The position numbers were made by a program, and so were the translations under genes. The notes below the pieces were generated by a model. The model saw nothing but the letters and a program-made list of their open reading frames with translations. It was not told the DNA's origin and did no database searches. Below are positions 34,796-43,283 of a stretch of DNA of 64,000 nucleotides, one piece after another; positions within the stretch are counted from its first letter, which is position 1, and every line of letters starts with the position of its first letter. Source of the DNA: Acidimicrobiaceae bacterium. GTDB lineage: Bacteria > Actinomycetota > Acidimicrobiia > Acidimicrobiales > UBA8592. The stretch spans positions 1 to 64,000 of the forward strand of contig JAHECR010000012.1 of the NCBI GenBank assembly GCA_024641655.1. The letters are read 5' to 3'.

Positions 34796-34835
34796 CCGCC
34801 CCGGGGACCAGGGTGAACCCTGCGCCCCGGGGCGG
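34796..34835 (-). terminator. Long two-tier hairpin between rubrerythrin and the Fe-S gene
   Basis: CCGCCCCGGGG (34796-34806) pairs perfectly with CCCCGGGGCGG (34825-34835). Inside it CAGGG and CCCTG form a second stem closed by a TGAA tetraloop. In the minus-strand RNA it is followed by TCTCGTTTCC, a weak U-rich tail. It would end or dampen transcription after rubrerythrin, giving more rubrerythrin than Fe-S protein. Confidence 0.6.
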
Positions 34836-34882
34836 TGCCAGTCCTTGTGCCGGCTACTGGCCGGCACGGTGGAGACGGAGGC

Positions 34883-35299
<417 letters not shown>

Positions 35300-35433
35300 T
35301 GCATTGCTCTCCGGGCTAGGGGGACGAGTGACGGGGTGGAACTTAGCAGCGACGCCACGACGGCGGTACGCCGCATCGCGAAAATACTGGAACTCCTCGG
35401 CCGAGTCGACTTGGCCTGATGCATCGGGGGCGG

Positions 35434-35462
35434 TTGCTGCGGTGGGCCCGTTGGGCCACACT
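35434..35462 (+). promoter_or_regulatory. rnpB promoter
   Basis: TTGCTG at 35434-35439 and CACACT at 35457-35462 are separated by exactly 17 bases, and the predicted first base of the RNA is seven bases further on. The spacing and position fit a housekeeping sigma factor promoter. Confidence 0.65.
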
Positions 35463-35468
35463 GACCGG

Positions 35469-35859
<391 letters not shown>

Positions 35860-35895
35860 ATTTAGGCTTCTGACCAGGGATTATGTTCCTGCTAG

Positions 35896-36072
35896 GCGCC
35901 GGCGTTCACGTCCGTCGCCGAGCTCGTCGACGCGATCGACGAATGGACCTCACACTGGAACGACGACCCCCGCCCGTTCGTGTGGACCAAGCCCGCCAAC
36001 GACATCATCGCCAAGGTCCAACGCGGCCGAGCCTCCCTGACCCACCAGATCAAATCCGCGACGCACCACTAG
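35896..36072 (+). pseudogene. IS630-type transposase C-terminal remnant
   Basis: The frame ending at TAG 36070-36072 reads FTSVAELVDAIDEW and then WTSHWNDDPRPFVWTKPAND, IIAKVQRGRASLTHQ. This is the C-terminal end of IS630-family DDE transposases. Only 58 codons are left, behind an in-frame TAG at 35893; the catalytic DDE region, the 5' half and any recognisable terminal repeats are missing. It starts 36 bases after rnpB, which suggests insertion next to the RNA gene followed by decay. Confidence 0.85.
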
Positions 36073-36288
36073 CCAGCAGTACGGACCCGCAGACCCTGGT
36101 CGATTCCCGCCCGCATATCGCGCCTCCCTCAGGCGGCCGAGCACTCGGTAACCGGCGAAGCACCGGGCCGGGCGACCGATATTGCCGGTGCGCGTTGGTG
36201 AGGCTGGCATGCACCGGCTCACTGTCCGTGCATCACGATGCGGCTCAGGACCAAGCTGCAGCGACGTCGGTCGTTGTGAACTGCCCGA

Positions 36289-36684
36289 TCAGCTACTTCC
36301 TGACGCGTCGGACTCCAGTGCAACCACGATCGCCAGAGCGTCGCCATCCAGAGGACCTGCGCCGTGTCCCTTCCCCGTCGTGTCCTCCATAAGTAGACAG
36401 TCCCCGGCCTCGAACTGCCTCGTGTCTCCCTTGCTCGTCCAACCTTCGACTCGGCCCGCAAGAACAACGAACAACTGCCGTCGAGGTGATGGGTGGGCAT
36501 CGTCTTTCCAATCAGCGGGAAAGCGCAACCAGGACACCCGTGTCGCCGCGAGGGGGTCTGATATCTCGAGTGCGGGCGCAGGTGGTGCGTACTGGACGGA
36601 GCTCATCGTCATCTCGACGTCCTCGAAGTGGCTCTCGCCGTCTTCATCGGTGAACAAGCGGACGAAGCGGGCAGGGCTGGTCAT
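36289..36684 (-). CDS. Cupin-domain protein
   Basis: The 131-residue protein has a single cupin barrel: VSWLRFPADWKDDAHPSPRRQLFVVLAGRVEGWTS and FEAGDCLLMEDTTGKGHGAG, the latter carrying the His of motif 2. A small-molecule or regulatory role is likely but no substrate is evident. Third codon positions are clearly less GC-rich than in neighbouring genes (GTT GTT CTT, GGT TGG, ATA TCA, CTA CTT), consistent with recent arrival. ATG 36682-36684 follows GTGGGG. It lies in the accessory zone behind rnpB. Confidence 0.7.
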   Translation of the reverse strand: MTSPARFVRLFTDEDGESHFEDVEMTMSSVQYAPPAPALEISDPLAATRVSWLRFPADWKDDAHPSPRRQLFVVLAGRVEGWTSKGDTRQFEAGDCLLMEDTTGKGHGAGPLDGDALAIVVALESDASGSS

Positions 36685-36999
36685 TGCCCCACGATTGCAC
36701 ACTTCTGAGGGAGGTAGTTGCGAATGGCTCTTCGTTCGTGGCTGCGCGGTTCCGACGCGGCTCGCTTCGTCTCTCAGGTGAGCTGATGTGATACCGGCAT
36801 GCGGTGGCACTACATCAATCCTTCGACGCGCTGTCGTCCTGACCTCGCCCGATGAGCCGGCGAGACGAGCTACCGCGGCGACCAGGCGATCCATCCCATG
36901 ACACCAGCGAACCGCATTGAGTGCGTGCGCTTCCCGGCCGTGATGCTCGGGTTGGTCGAGCGATAAGGCCGGTCCCCGTCTGGGCGCAACGCCGACGCC
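36685..36999. other. 315-base gap without a convincing gene
   Basis: Two tiny plus-strand frames exist: 20 codons from ATG 36724 (MALRSWLRGSD..., behind a GGGAGG site) and 22 codons from ATG 36898 (MTPANRIECV...). Neither resembles a known peptide, and GC content is lower than in the flanks. I see no RNA gene or terminal repeat here. Confidence 0.5.
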
Positions 37000-37890
37000 C
37001 TACGCGTCGGTGATGGTCGATGCCTCACGGGCTCGGCGGCGGGCGACGAGGGCGAGTAGTCGTTCGCTCATCTCCTCAGCCGGGAGTGTCGGGCTGATCG
37101 CGCCGTGCGACGGCAGCAGGGTCGTGAACCGATGGCCGGCGAGACGCTCCAGGCTCGCCAGTTGCTCGGGCCACGAGAACCAGCAGAAGTGTCGATCGGT
37201 CGTCAGGTCGCCAGTGTGGGGATTCCACGCCAGGGTGTCGCCGCTGAAGAGGATGGCGCCACGGTGGAGGAACACGACGTGGCCTGCTGTGTGCCCTGGC
37301 GTCGGTATGGCCACCGTGTCGGCACCCACCTGCATCGCATCGAGCCCTCGCCACCGCTCGGTGGCGAAGGGCGCTGCGTCGGCATCCGCTTCGTGAATCC
37401 CGACCTCGGCACCGAACACACGCGCGTAGCGCTCGGCGTCGCCGATGTCGTCGCGGTGGGTCAACGCGATGAATGCCAGCCCGCCGAGCCCCTCGATGGC
37501 GTCACGCAGATGGCCCGTGTATCGGGGCGCGTCGACCATCACGTTGCCCGACTCGTGCTGAATCACATACCCATGACCGCCTGCGGTGGAAGGCGCGTTC
37601 GAGCCGCAGCGCCAAACACTCGGCGCCACCTCGACCGGGTGATGCGACGCCCACTGCATCCGCGACGCCGTGCCAACTGACCGGGTCGGACAGACCTCGG
37701 CGACGAGCTGGGCGAGCCGAACCTCCTCCGGGTTGTCCGGCTGGCGGTGAAACACGTACTGGTCGCGGTCGGCTGAGAGACCGATCAGATCGGGAGCGAT
37801 CGCCTCCGACGCCCCGCACCGCATGCAGCGGTCATCGATGTACCAGTCCCCGGGAGACCCCTCCGGGTGGCGACGATCCAGTCGACTCAT
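37000..37890 (-). CDS. MBL-fold hydrolase with N-terminal ferredoxin-like domain
   Basis: The 296-residue protein begins with a ferredoxin-like segment (DDRCMRCGASEAIAPDLIG ... VCPTRSVG, three cysteines) and continues as a metallo-beta-lactamase fold with THRDDIGDAERYARVFGAE, PTPGHTAGHVVFL, SGDTLAW and LLPSHGAIS. Relatives I know of have HRDD..DH at the metal site; here the last His is Ala, so one metal ligand may be lost. The fusion type is common in actinobacteria, with unknown substrate. ATG 37888-37890; a longer frame upstream is unsupported. It lies back-to-back with the truncated enoyl-CoA hydratase. Confidence 0.78.
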   Translation of the reverse strand: MSRLDRRHPEGSPGDWYIDDRCMRCGASEAIAPDLIGLSADRDQYVFHRQPDNPEEVRLAQLVAEVCPTRSVGTASRMQWASHHPVEVAPSVWRCGSNAPSTAGGHGYVIQHESGNVMVDAPRYTGHLRDAIEGLGGLAFIALTHRDDIGDAERYARVFGAEVGIHEADADAAPFATERWRGLDAMQVGADTVAIPTPGHTAGHVVFLHRGAILFSGDTLAWNPHTGDLTTDRHFCWFSWPEQLASLERLAGHRFTTLLPSHGAISPTLPAEEMSERLLALVARRRAREASTITDA

Positions 37891-37999
37891 GCCAGCCACG
37901 CTGTCCAAACTGCGACACGACCCCCGTTGGGCCCCGCTCAATCCAACTCCGGTGTCCCGACGCGGGCTGCCGCCCTGAGTACGCGGCCAGTATACGTCA

Positions 38000-38590
38000 T
38001 TGGCCACGGCGAGCCTGCCCAACTCCGGCGGCAGGGGTGGTGGTCCGGGCGAAACGGGTTTCGGTGGCTACACGTGGCACTACATCGACAAGCCGACGAT
38101 CGCTGCGGTTGAGGGGTATGCGGTCGGGGGTGGGTTGGAGATGTGTTTGGCATCGGACCTCGTCGTTGCGTCGGCCGATGCGACGTTCGCGTTGCCGGAG
38201 GTGAAGCGAGGGTTCTTTGCTGGCGCAGATGGGGTGCAGCGCCTGGCTCGGCAGATGCCGGCGAAGGTGGCGCTCGACTATCTGTTGACGGGGCGACCTT
38301 TCTCCGCTGAGGTCGCGCACCAGTGGGGTCTGGTGTCGCGCCTCGTGCCCGCGGGCACGGCCCTCGGGAGTGCTCTGGCCCTGGCGGAGGAGATCGCAGC
38401 GAACGCGCCGTTGGCGGTCGCGGCGACGAAGCGGGTCGCACACGCGGCGTTCGATCAGGTCTGGTCCGAGGAGATTGCCCGCCATCAGTTCTCGAACGCG
38501 CAGCGCATCGAGATCCGTGGCACAGCCGATTTCCGCGAGGGCGTGGCGGCGTTTCTCGAGAAGCGCACGCCGAACTGGACCGGGACCTGA
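38000..38590 (+). pseudogene. 5'-truncated enoyl-CoA hydratase
   Basis: The frame reads GFGGYTWHYIDKPTIAAVEG followed by YAVGGGLEMCLASDLVVAS and continues to a normal crotonase C-terminus (ERGTADFREGVAAFLEKRTPNW-like), about 195 residues. Crotonases are about 255-265 residues; the first 60-75, including the first oxyanion-hole segment, are missing, and an in-frame TGA at 37976-37978 closes the frame upstream. Only a TTG near 38000 is available as start. The second oxyanion glycine (EGYAVGGG) and downstream catalytic region remain. It is probably a relic left by the rearrangement that made the accessory zone; a shortened expressed product cannot be excluded. Confidence 0.75.
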
Positions 38591-38687
38591 CCGGCCCATC
38601 CTGTGATTTCGAGCGCCGGCGTGGTGGCATGGAAGATCGCGCCGAGCCCTCCCAGGCTCGACGTACCGGCCTGAGGAGGCTGCGAAC

Positions 38688-39488
38688 ATGAACTTGTCAG
38701 GCAGGGTCGTGGTAATAACCGGAGCGAGCCGCGGGATCGGCCGAGCCACCGCTGTTCAGTTCGGTGCCGCCGGCGCGACGGTTGTGGTGGTGGCACGCAC
38801 CGCCACCGAACCCGGCCCGCTGCCGGGCACGTTGGCCGAGACCGTCGAGGCGGTGGAGCAGGCGGGTGGTCGAGCGTCTGCGGTCGCGTGCAATCTGGCG
38901 TCACAGGAATCGATCGAGGCCCTCATCGAGACGGTCGTCGAGCGCCATGGCAGCATCGACGTGTTGATCAACAACGCTGCGTTCACTGGCGCTGCGACGA
39001 TGAAGCCGACTCCCGAGATCACTCGCAAGGAGTGGGAACTTCAGTTCGCCGTCAACGTCCATGCACCGTTCATGTTGATCCGAGGGTTCACCGATCACTT
39101 CAGCCCCGAGGGTGGCGTGATCTTGAACGTGACCTCAGAGGCTGCTGAGCTCCGGTCGCCGTCTGAGCCACGGGGACGGATCGGAGCGACCCGGAGCCCC
39201 AGCTATGGAGCGACCAAGGCGGCACTGAACCGGGTTGGGAATCACCTCGCCGGCGAACTCGTCGACCGGAACATAGCGGTGATCACCGTCGACCCGGGCT
39301 CGGGGGTGTTGACCGAGACCATGAAAGCTGCCATCGGCACGCTTGGTGGCCGCGACCTGAGCGACACCATTGCTGTCGAGGTGCCGGCCGCCGCCATGCG
39401 CCGGCTCGTCGAACTGGAGGATCCCATGCTCTACAGCGGCGAAATCGTGCACGCGCCGACCTGGACCGGACAACCGGCCCCGGGCTAA
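38688..39488 (+). CDS. Short-chain dehydrogenase/reductase
   Basis: The 266-residue classical SDR has the dinucleotide loop TGASRGIGRATAVQFG, NNAAF, the catalytic Ser in LNVTSEAA and YGATKAALNRVGNHLA with the catalytic Tyr-Lys pair. A basic residue after GAS (Arg) suggests NADP(H), as inference. GAGGAGG precedes ATG 38688-38690. It follows the crotonase relic by 97 bases and may once have belonged to the same acyl-CoA or hydroxy-acid pathway; the substrate is unknown. Confidence 0.88.
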   Translation: MNLSGRVVVITGASRGIGRATAVQFGAAGATVVVVARTATEPGPLPGTLAETVEAVEQAGGRASAVACNLASQESIEALIETVVERHGSIDVLINNAAFTGAATMKPTPEITRKEWELQFAVNVHAPFMLIRGFTDHFSPEGGVILNVTSEAAELRSPSEPRGRIGATRSPSYGATKAALNRVGNHLAGELVDRNIAVITVDPGSGVLTETMKAAIGTLGGRDLSDTIAVEVPAAAMRRLVELEDPMLYSGEIVHAPTWTGQPAPG

Positions 39489-39901
39489 CGATCCAGGAGC
39501 CTCGCGCCGCATGATCCGGCGCTTCCGATTGCAGCGGACCCCATCGGCGCCCTCCAGTCAAGGGACAGGCCAGAGCCTCCACCAGACCCGCGGGGCGCTT
39601 CCCGCTGACCGACAGGCCCGAGGCGCTCAATCCCGAGGTATGGCTGTGCCAAAGCGTCGCCAGCACCCGTCGATCGCCGAGGAGAGTGGGAGCCCAGGGC
39701 GCCGGCGGGACAGCTCCGACACCCTGGGCACTCGTCTCCCCGTTGGTATGGCCGTGCGCTCCCACCGCGCACGGCCCAGGCAAGACGAGGGGGACGGAGG
39801 TGAAGTGTCCGGGTCGTGGCGGTCATCGCGGCGGCTCGGCGCCGCCGAGCCGCCAGAATCTGCTCGAAGCAGCAGGCGCTGGCCGGTTACGATGCGCGTC
39901 G
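39489..39901. other. 413-base gap with one strong hairpin
   Basis: No gene is supported. At 39830-39854 GGCGGCTCGGC pairs perfectly with GCCGAGCCGCC around a 3-base loop; it could end transcription of the SDR or insulate the next gene, though no T-run follows. TACGAT at 39888-39893 lies eight bases before the next ATG and is a plausible -10 box. A frame beginning MAVPKRRQ at 39639 only superficially resembles ribosomal protein L32. Confidence 0.55.
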
Positions 39902-40369
39902 ATGGCCGAGCAGTCGTTCCACTCCAAGATCCTGGCAGAACTCGCGGCAATGCCGTTGTTCGCCGGGCTCGATGAGCGGCAGTTGGACGACGTGGCCGGG
40001 ACCGTGATCCAACGACACGTCAAGGCCGGGAAGACGGTCATCAAGGAAGGGCAGTGGGGTCATGAGTTCCTGATCGTCGTCGAGGGCGAGATGGAGATCT
40101 GGCGAGGCGGTCGGGTCGTCGACACGGTCGGCCCCGGCGGTCACGTCGGGGAGCTCGCGCTGCTCGACGATGTTCGACGCAACGCGACCGTCGTCACGAC
40201 AACGGCCACGGTCGTCGGATCGATCGAGGCCAGCCTCTTCGTCCCCTTGCTTCGCGACATTCCGATCCTCGCCGAACGTATCGACTCGACGGTGGCCGAC
40301 TATCACCTTCCGCCAGACGGGCGCCGTCAACGTTCGTCGTCGCCACCGCTCGACGACGACAGGCCGTAG
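39902..40369 (+). CDS. Cyclic nucleotide-binding domain protein
   Basis: The 155-residue protein is a single CNB domain: FAGLDERQLDDVAGTVIQRHVKAGKTVIKEGQ, FLIVVEGEMEIWRGG, GPGGHVGELALLDDVRRNATVVT (phosphate-binding cassette with the Glu and Arg contacts) and SLFVPLLRDIP. No DNA-binding or kinase domain is attached, so it would act as a sensor subunit. ATG 39902-39904 has a TACGAT box eight bases upstream. Its 3' end overlaps the convergent membrane-protein gene by 43 bases. Confidence 0.87.
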   Translation: MAEQSFHSKILAELAAMPLFAGLDERQLDDVAGTVIQRHVKAGKTVIKEGQWGHEFLIVVEGEMEIWRGGRVVDTVGPGGHVGELALLDDVRRNATVVTTTATVVGSIEASLFVPLLRDIPILAERIDSTVADYHLPPDGRRQRSSSPPLDDDRP

Positions 40370-40884
40370 CGCTCATGGAGCAGCGCTCGGTTGTAACGCT
40401 GCAGCATCACCGGGTAGCCGTTGATCAGGAGGTCGAACATCGCGGTCGAGCCCGCAGCCACCCACCAACCGCGCATCGCTGCGTGCGCGGCCACCCCAGC
40501 GAGGGCCACGAGCAAGATGGCATGGCTGGCCTCGGCATCTCGCATCCGCTGGTCGAGTCTCACCAGGTTCTCGGCATTCAGTTCCGCGGGGAGATGGAGG
40601 TCGGGGTTGAACCGCGCAAGTGGCCCCCGGCGCAACGCGCTCTTGCATACCCGAACCCCGAGCGCTTCATAGACGCGCCCGTCGCGCTCGAAATCCCGCA
40701 GGACGTGATAGCTGTCAGGCAGGCGGGGCGTCACCATCCGGCTCACCGTGCCAAGCCAGGTCATCGGTAACCAAACGACGAGGAACGCGAACCAACCGCT
40801 CTCGGGTCCGAGCGCCTCCAGCGACCAGATCAGCAACACCGCTGCGAGCAGCGTCGCTGTCACGAAGAGCCAGGCCTTGTGCAC
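40327..40884 (-). CDS. CrtO-like membrane acyltransferase family protein
   Basis: The 185-residue protein has two N-terminal and two further hydrophobic segments and the block YEALGVRVCKSALRRGPL ... LVRLDQRMRDAEASHAILL ... NGYPVMLQRYNRALLHERYG. The final NxxPxxxQRYNR pattern matches glycosyl-4,4'-diaponeurosporenoate acyltransferase (CrtO) and related small membrane proteins. Whether the substrate is a carotenoid glycoside is unknown; no carotenoid genes are nearby. Start GTG 40882-40884. The last 43 bases overlap the CNB-domain gene tail to tail. Confidence 0.72.
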   Translation of the reverse strand: MHKAWLFVTATLLAAVLLIWSLEALGPESGWFAFLVVWLPMTWLGTVSRMVTPRLPDSYHVLRDFERDGRVYEALGVRVCKSALRRGPLARFNPDLHLPAELNAENLVRLDQRMRDAEASHAILLVALAGVAAHAAMRGWWVAAGSTAMFDLLINGYPVMLQRYNRALLHERYGLSSSSGGDDER

Positions 40885-41193
40885 CCCACCATCGTGCCGC
40901 CTCCCGCCCGATGCACTCAATCCCCAAGCGAGATCGCGATACGGGAGCCCCACCGTCGACGACAGGCTGCGGAACCCCAAACCCCCGACCGGCAGGCAGG
41001 CGGACCCGTGGTCGCCTCCGGCGTGCCCCGGCTGCAGGAAAGAACAGCCGGGGCACGATCCTCCACACAGGGCCGCGTGGAGGTCCGGAGGCTGCGGCGA
41101 CCGGCACATCCCGCCAATGCCGGTCCACCACATCCTGGGTGGGAGTTAGGCAAGCCTACCTCGACGGGTTCGCAGCGGGAGCGCGCCCGAGGG
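40885..41193. other. 309-base gap with hairpins and a DtxR-like palindrome
   Basis: No gene is supported. Besides the hairpin at 41022-41057, GACCGGCA (41099-41106) pairs with TGCCGGTC (41118-41125). TTAGGCAAGCCTAC at 41146-41159 resembles a DtxR/IdeR half-site pair. All lie downstream of pepA and upstream of the CrtO-like gene on the minus strand. Confidence 0.5.
41022..41057 (-). terminator. 13-bp perfect hairpin after pepA
   Basis: CGTGCCCCGGCTG (41022-41034) pairs with CAGCCGGGGCACG (41045-41057) across a 10-base loop. It is the strongest hairpin between pepA and the CrtO-like gene and would terminate pepA transcription about 140 bases past its stop, but a U-tract is lacking. Confidence 0.5.
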
Positions 41194-42621
41194 TCAGAGA
41201 CTGTCGATGAGATCCACCAGGAGCCGCACGCCGAAACCGGTCCCGCCACGGGGGTGTTCGTCCCACGATCCGGTGTCAATGAACGCAGGGCCGGCGATGT
41301 CGAGATGAACCCAGGGGATTCCCTCGGCGACGAACTCCTTCAGGAACAAACCGGCAGTGATGGCACCGCCATGGGGCCCCCCGACATTCTTGATGTCGGC
41401 CACCGGCGAGTCGATCATCGAGCGATATTCCGATGGCAGCGGCAACTGCCAGACGCGCTCCCCCGTGCGAGCACTCGAGGCGAGCACCTGGGCCACCAGC
41501 GGCTCGTCGGTGCCCATCGCGCCGGCATAACGGGGACCGAGCGCAACCATGCAGGCGCCGGTCAAGGTGGCCAGGTCGATGATGGCGTCGGGTTTGGACT
41601 CGGAGGCGAGCGAGAGGGCATCGGCCAGGACGAGGCGGCCCTCGGCGTCGGTGTTGAGCACCTCGACGGTCTTGCCGTTGCGGATCTCGAGCACGTCGCC
41701 GGGACGGGTCGCATCGCCACCGAGCATGTTGTCGGTGAGCGGCATGAACGCCGACACCTTCACCGCGGGTGCGAGCTGGGCGACGACCGACATAGTGCCG
41801 AGGACCGCGGCGGCACCGGCCATGTCGCACTTCATGGTCATCATCCCCGTGCCGGTCTTGATCGACAAGCCGCCGGAGTCGAAGGTGATGCCCTTGCCGA
41901 CGAGGGCGATGTGCTTGTTGGCTTTCGGCGGGCTGTACGTGAGCTGCACGAACCGGGGCTGCTGGCTCGAGCCGCGGTTCACGCCGAGGAGTCCTCCCAT
42001 ACGGGCGCGTTTGATCGCTGCGGCGTCCATCACCTTGACCGTGAGCTTGTGCTGGCGGCCGACGGCGCTGGCTCGGCGGGCGAACACCGTCGGCGTCAGC
42101 GAGCCGCCGGGCTCGTTGACCAGATCGCGGGCGAGGTTCACGCCCGCGGAGATCGTGAGTCCCCGCTCGACACCGGCGCGCAGCCCGCTGCTGCCTACCA
42201 ACGAAACCGATTCGACCTTGTTCGGCTCGCTCTTGGACTTGAGGCTGGTGAACTCGTAGCGCCCGAGGGCAAGACCCTCCGCGAACGCCTGAGCGGCATC
42301 ACGGGCCGACACGGTGTCGGGCGCCACGGCGAACACGTCGGCGGAGACCCGCTTGTGGCGGCTCGCCGCCCGCACGAAGGCCACGGCGGCCTGGCGATAG
42401 GACGACGTCGTGATGGATTCGGGATCGCCCATGCCCAGCACCGCGATCGGGCCTGCGGGCCCCGACGTGACGACGAGCTCGCCTGCCTTGCCGGCGAAAC
42501 CGTTGCTGGCCAGGACCTTGGGGTCGACGCCGTCGGGGTTGGGGTCTGCGGTGGTGACCGCGAGTGCATGCAGCTCGGTGCGGGCCGGAGCCTTGCGGAC
42601 GAGGCCGATGGTGAGCGCCAT
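41194..42621 (-). CDS. pepA: Leucyl aminopeptidase PepA (M17)
   Basis: This 475-residue M17 metallo-aminopeptidase removes N-terminal residues from peptides in the cytosol. Metal and active-site motifs are complete: VGKGITFDSGGLSIK (Lys and Asp), MKCDMAGAAAVLG (Asp), NTDAEGRLVLADAL (signature with Asp, Glu and Arg), then LTGACMVALG. The N-terminal domain is of ordinary length. ATG 42619-42621 is two bases past the stop of the adenosyltransferase gene, so both are one unit. Confidence 0.95.
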   Translation of the reverse strand: MALTIGLVRKAPARTELHALAVTTADPNPDGVDPKVLASNGFAGKAGELVVTSGPAGPIAVLGMGDPESITTSSYRQAAVAFVRAASRHKRVSADVFAVAPDTVSARDAAQAFAEGLALGRYEFTSLKSKSEPNKVESVSLVGSSGLRAGVERGLTISAGVNLARDLVNEPGGSLTPTVFARRASAVGRQHKLTVKVMDAAAIKRARMGGLLGVNRGSSQQPRFVQLTYSPPKANKHIALVGKGITFDSGGLSIKTGTGMMTMKCDMAGAAAVLGTMSVVAQLAPAVKVSAFMPLTDNMLGGDATRPGDVLEIRNGKTVEVLNTDAEGRLVLADALSLASESKPDAIIDLATLTGACMVALGPRYAGAMGTDEPLVAQVLASSARTGERVWQLPLPSEYRSMIDSPVADIKNVGGPHGGAITAGLFLKEFVAEGIPWVHLDIAGPAFIDTGSWDEHPRGGTGFGVRLLVDLIDSL

Positions 42622-42623
42622 GT

Positions 42624-43178
42624 TCAGTCCTTCGTTGGATTCGGGATGGATCGGGTGGTGAGCGACTCGCCCTCCTGCCAGCGGGCGAGCACCCAGAGCA
42701 GGTCGGACAACCGATTCAGGTAAGGCACGACGTGTGATCCCTTGGCTGCGGCGACGAGCGCGTCACGCTCGGCGCGGCGGGTGACCGTACGAGCCAGGTC
42801 GAGGGCCGCCGACACCGGGGTCTGCCCAGGTGCCACGAATTCGGTGGGCGCTTCGAAACGCGTCGAGACCGTATCGATCTGTTCTTCGAGGGCGACGACC
42901 ATCTCGGCGGTCACCAGCGTGGAGCCCGCAGCAAGCTTGTGCCGATTCTCCGGCAGCGTGGCGAGCTCGGCCATGAGTACCCACAGATCGCGCAGCAGCG
43001 GCACGAGGATCTCGTCGAGGGGGCCGCCGTGGTCGGTGAGCGATCGGGCGATGCCGATCGCGGCCTGGGCCTCGTCGACCCCGCCGTAGGCCACCGGCTG
43101 TGCGGAGTCCTTGCGTACCCGTCCGCCGAAGAGCAGACCCGTCGTGCCGTCGTCGCCGGCTCGCGTGTAGACCTTCAC
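42624..43178 (-). CDS. Cob(I)alamin adenosyltransferase, PduO type
   Basis: The 184-residue trimeric ATP:cob(I)alamin adenosyltransferase makes adenosylcobalamin. Motifs are VKVYTRAGDDGTTGLLFGGRV (ATP site), ENRHKLAAGSTLVTAEMV region and ARTVTRRAERDAL with PYLNRLSDLLWVLAR, the latter containing the Arg and Asn of the PduO active site. Starts at GTG 43176-43178 just before KVYTRAGDDG. Its presence implies cobalamin-dependent enzymes in the organism; QueG in this window also uses cobalamin. Confidence 0.93.
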   Translation of the reverse strand: MKVYTRAGDDGTTGLLFGGRVRKDSAQPVAYGGVDEAQAAIGIARSLTDHGGPLDEILVPLLRDLWVLMAELATLPENRHKLAAGSTLVTAEMVVALEEQIDTVSTRFEAPTEFVAPGQTPVSAALDLARTVTRRAERDALVAAAKGSHVVPYLNRLSDLLWVLARWQEGESLTTRSIPNPTKD

Positions 43179-43283
43179 AGCCCTCGACGTTACTGCCGCG
43201 GACGCCCGACCCACGCGACTCGTCGACCATCGCGTGATCGGCTCCCGCGCGGGTCGGCGAGCCGCAGCGGCTACAACATCGGG

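Noticed and set aside
35950-36222. Minus-strand frame over the transposase remnant
   Set aside because: Antisense of the IS630 fragment and adjacent non-coding DNA; no domain.
39639-39975. Frame starting MAVPKRRQ, resembling ribosomal protein L32
   Set aside because: Similarity ends after seven residues; the conserved L32 core and Zn cysteines are absent.
40879-42723. 614-codon plus-strand frame opposite pepA
   Set aside because: No domain; composition is that of complementary high-GC coding DNA, and PepA motifs are complete on the minus strand.
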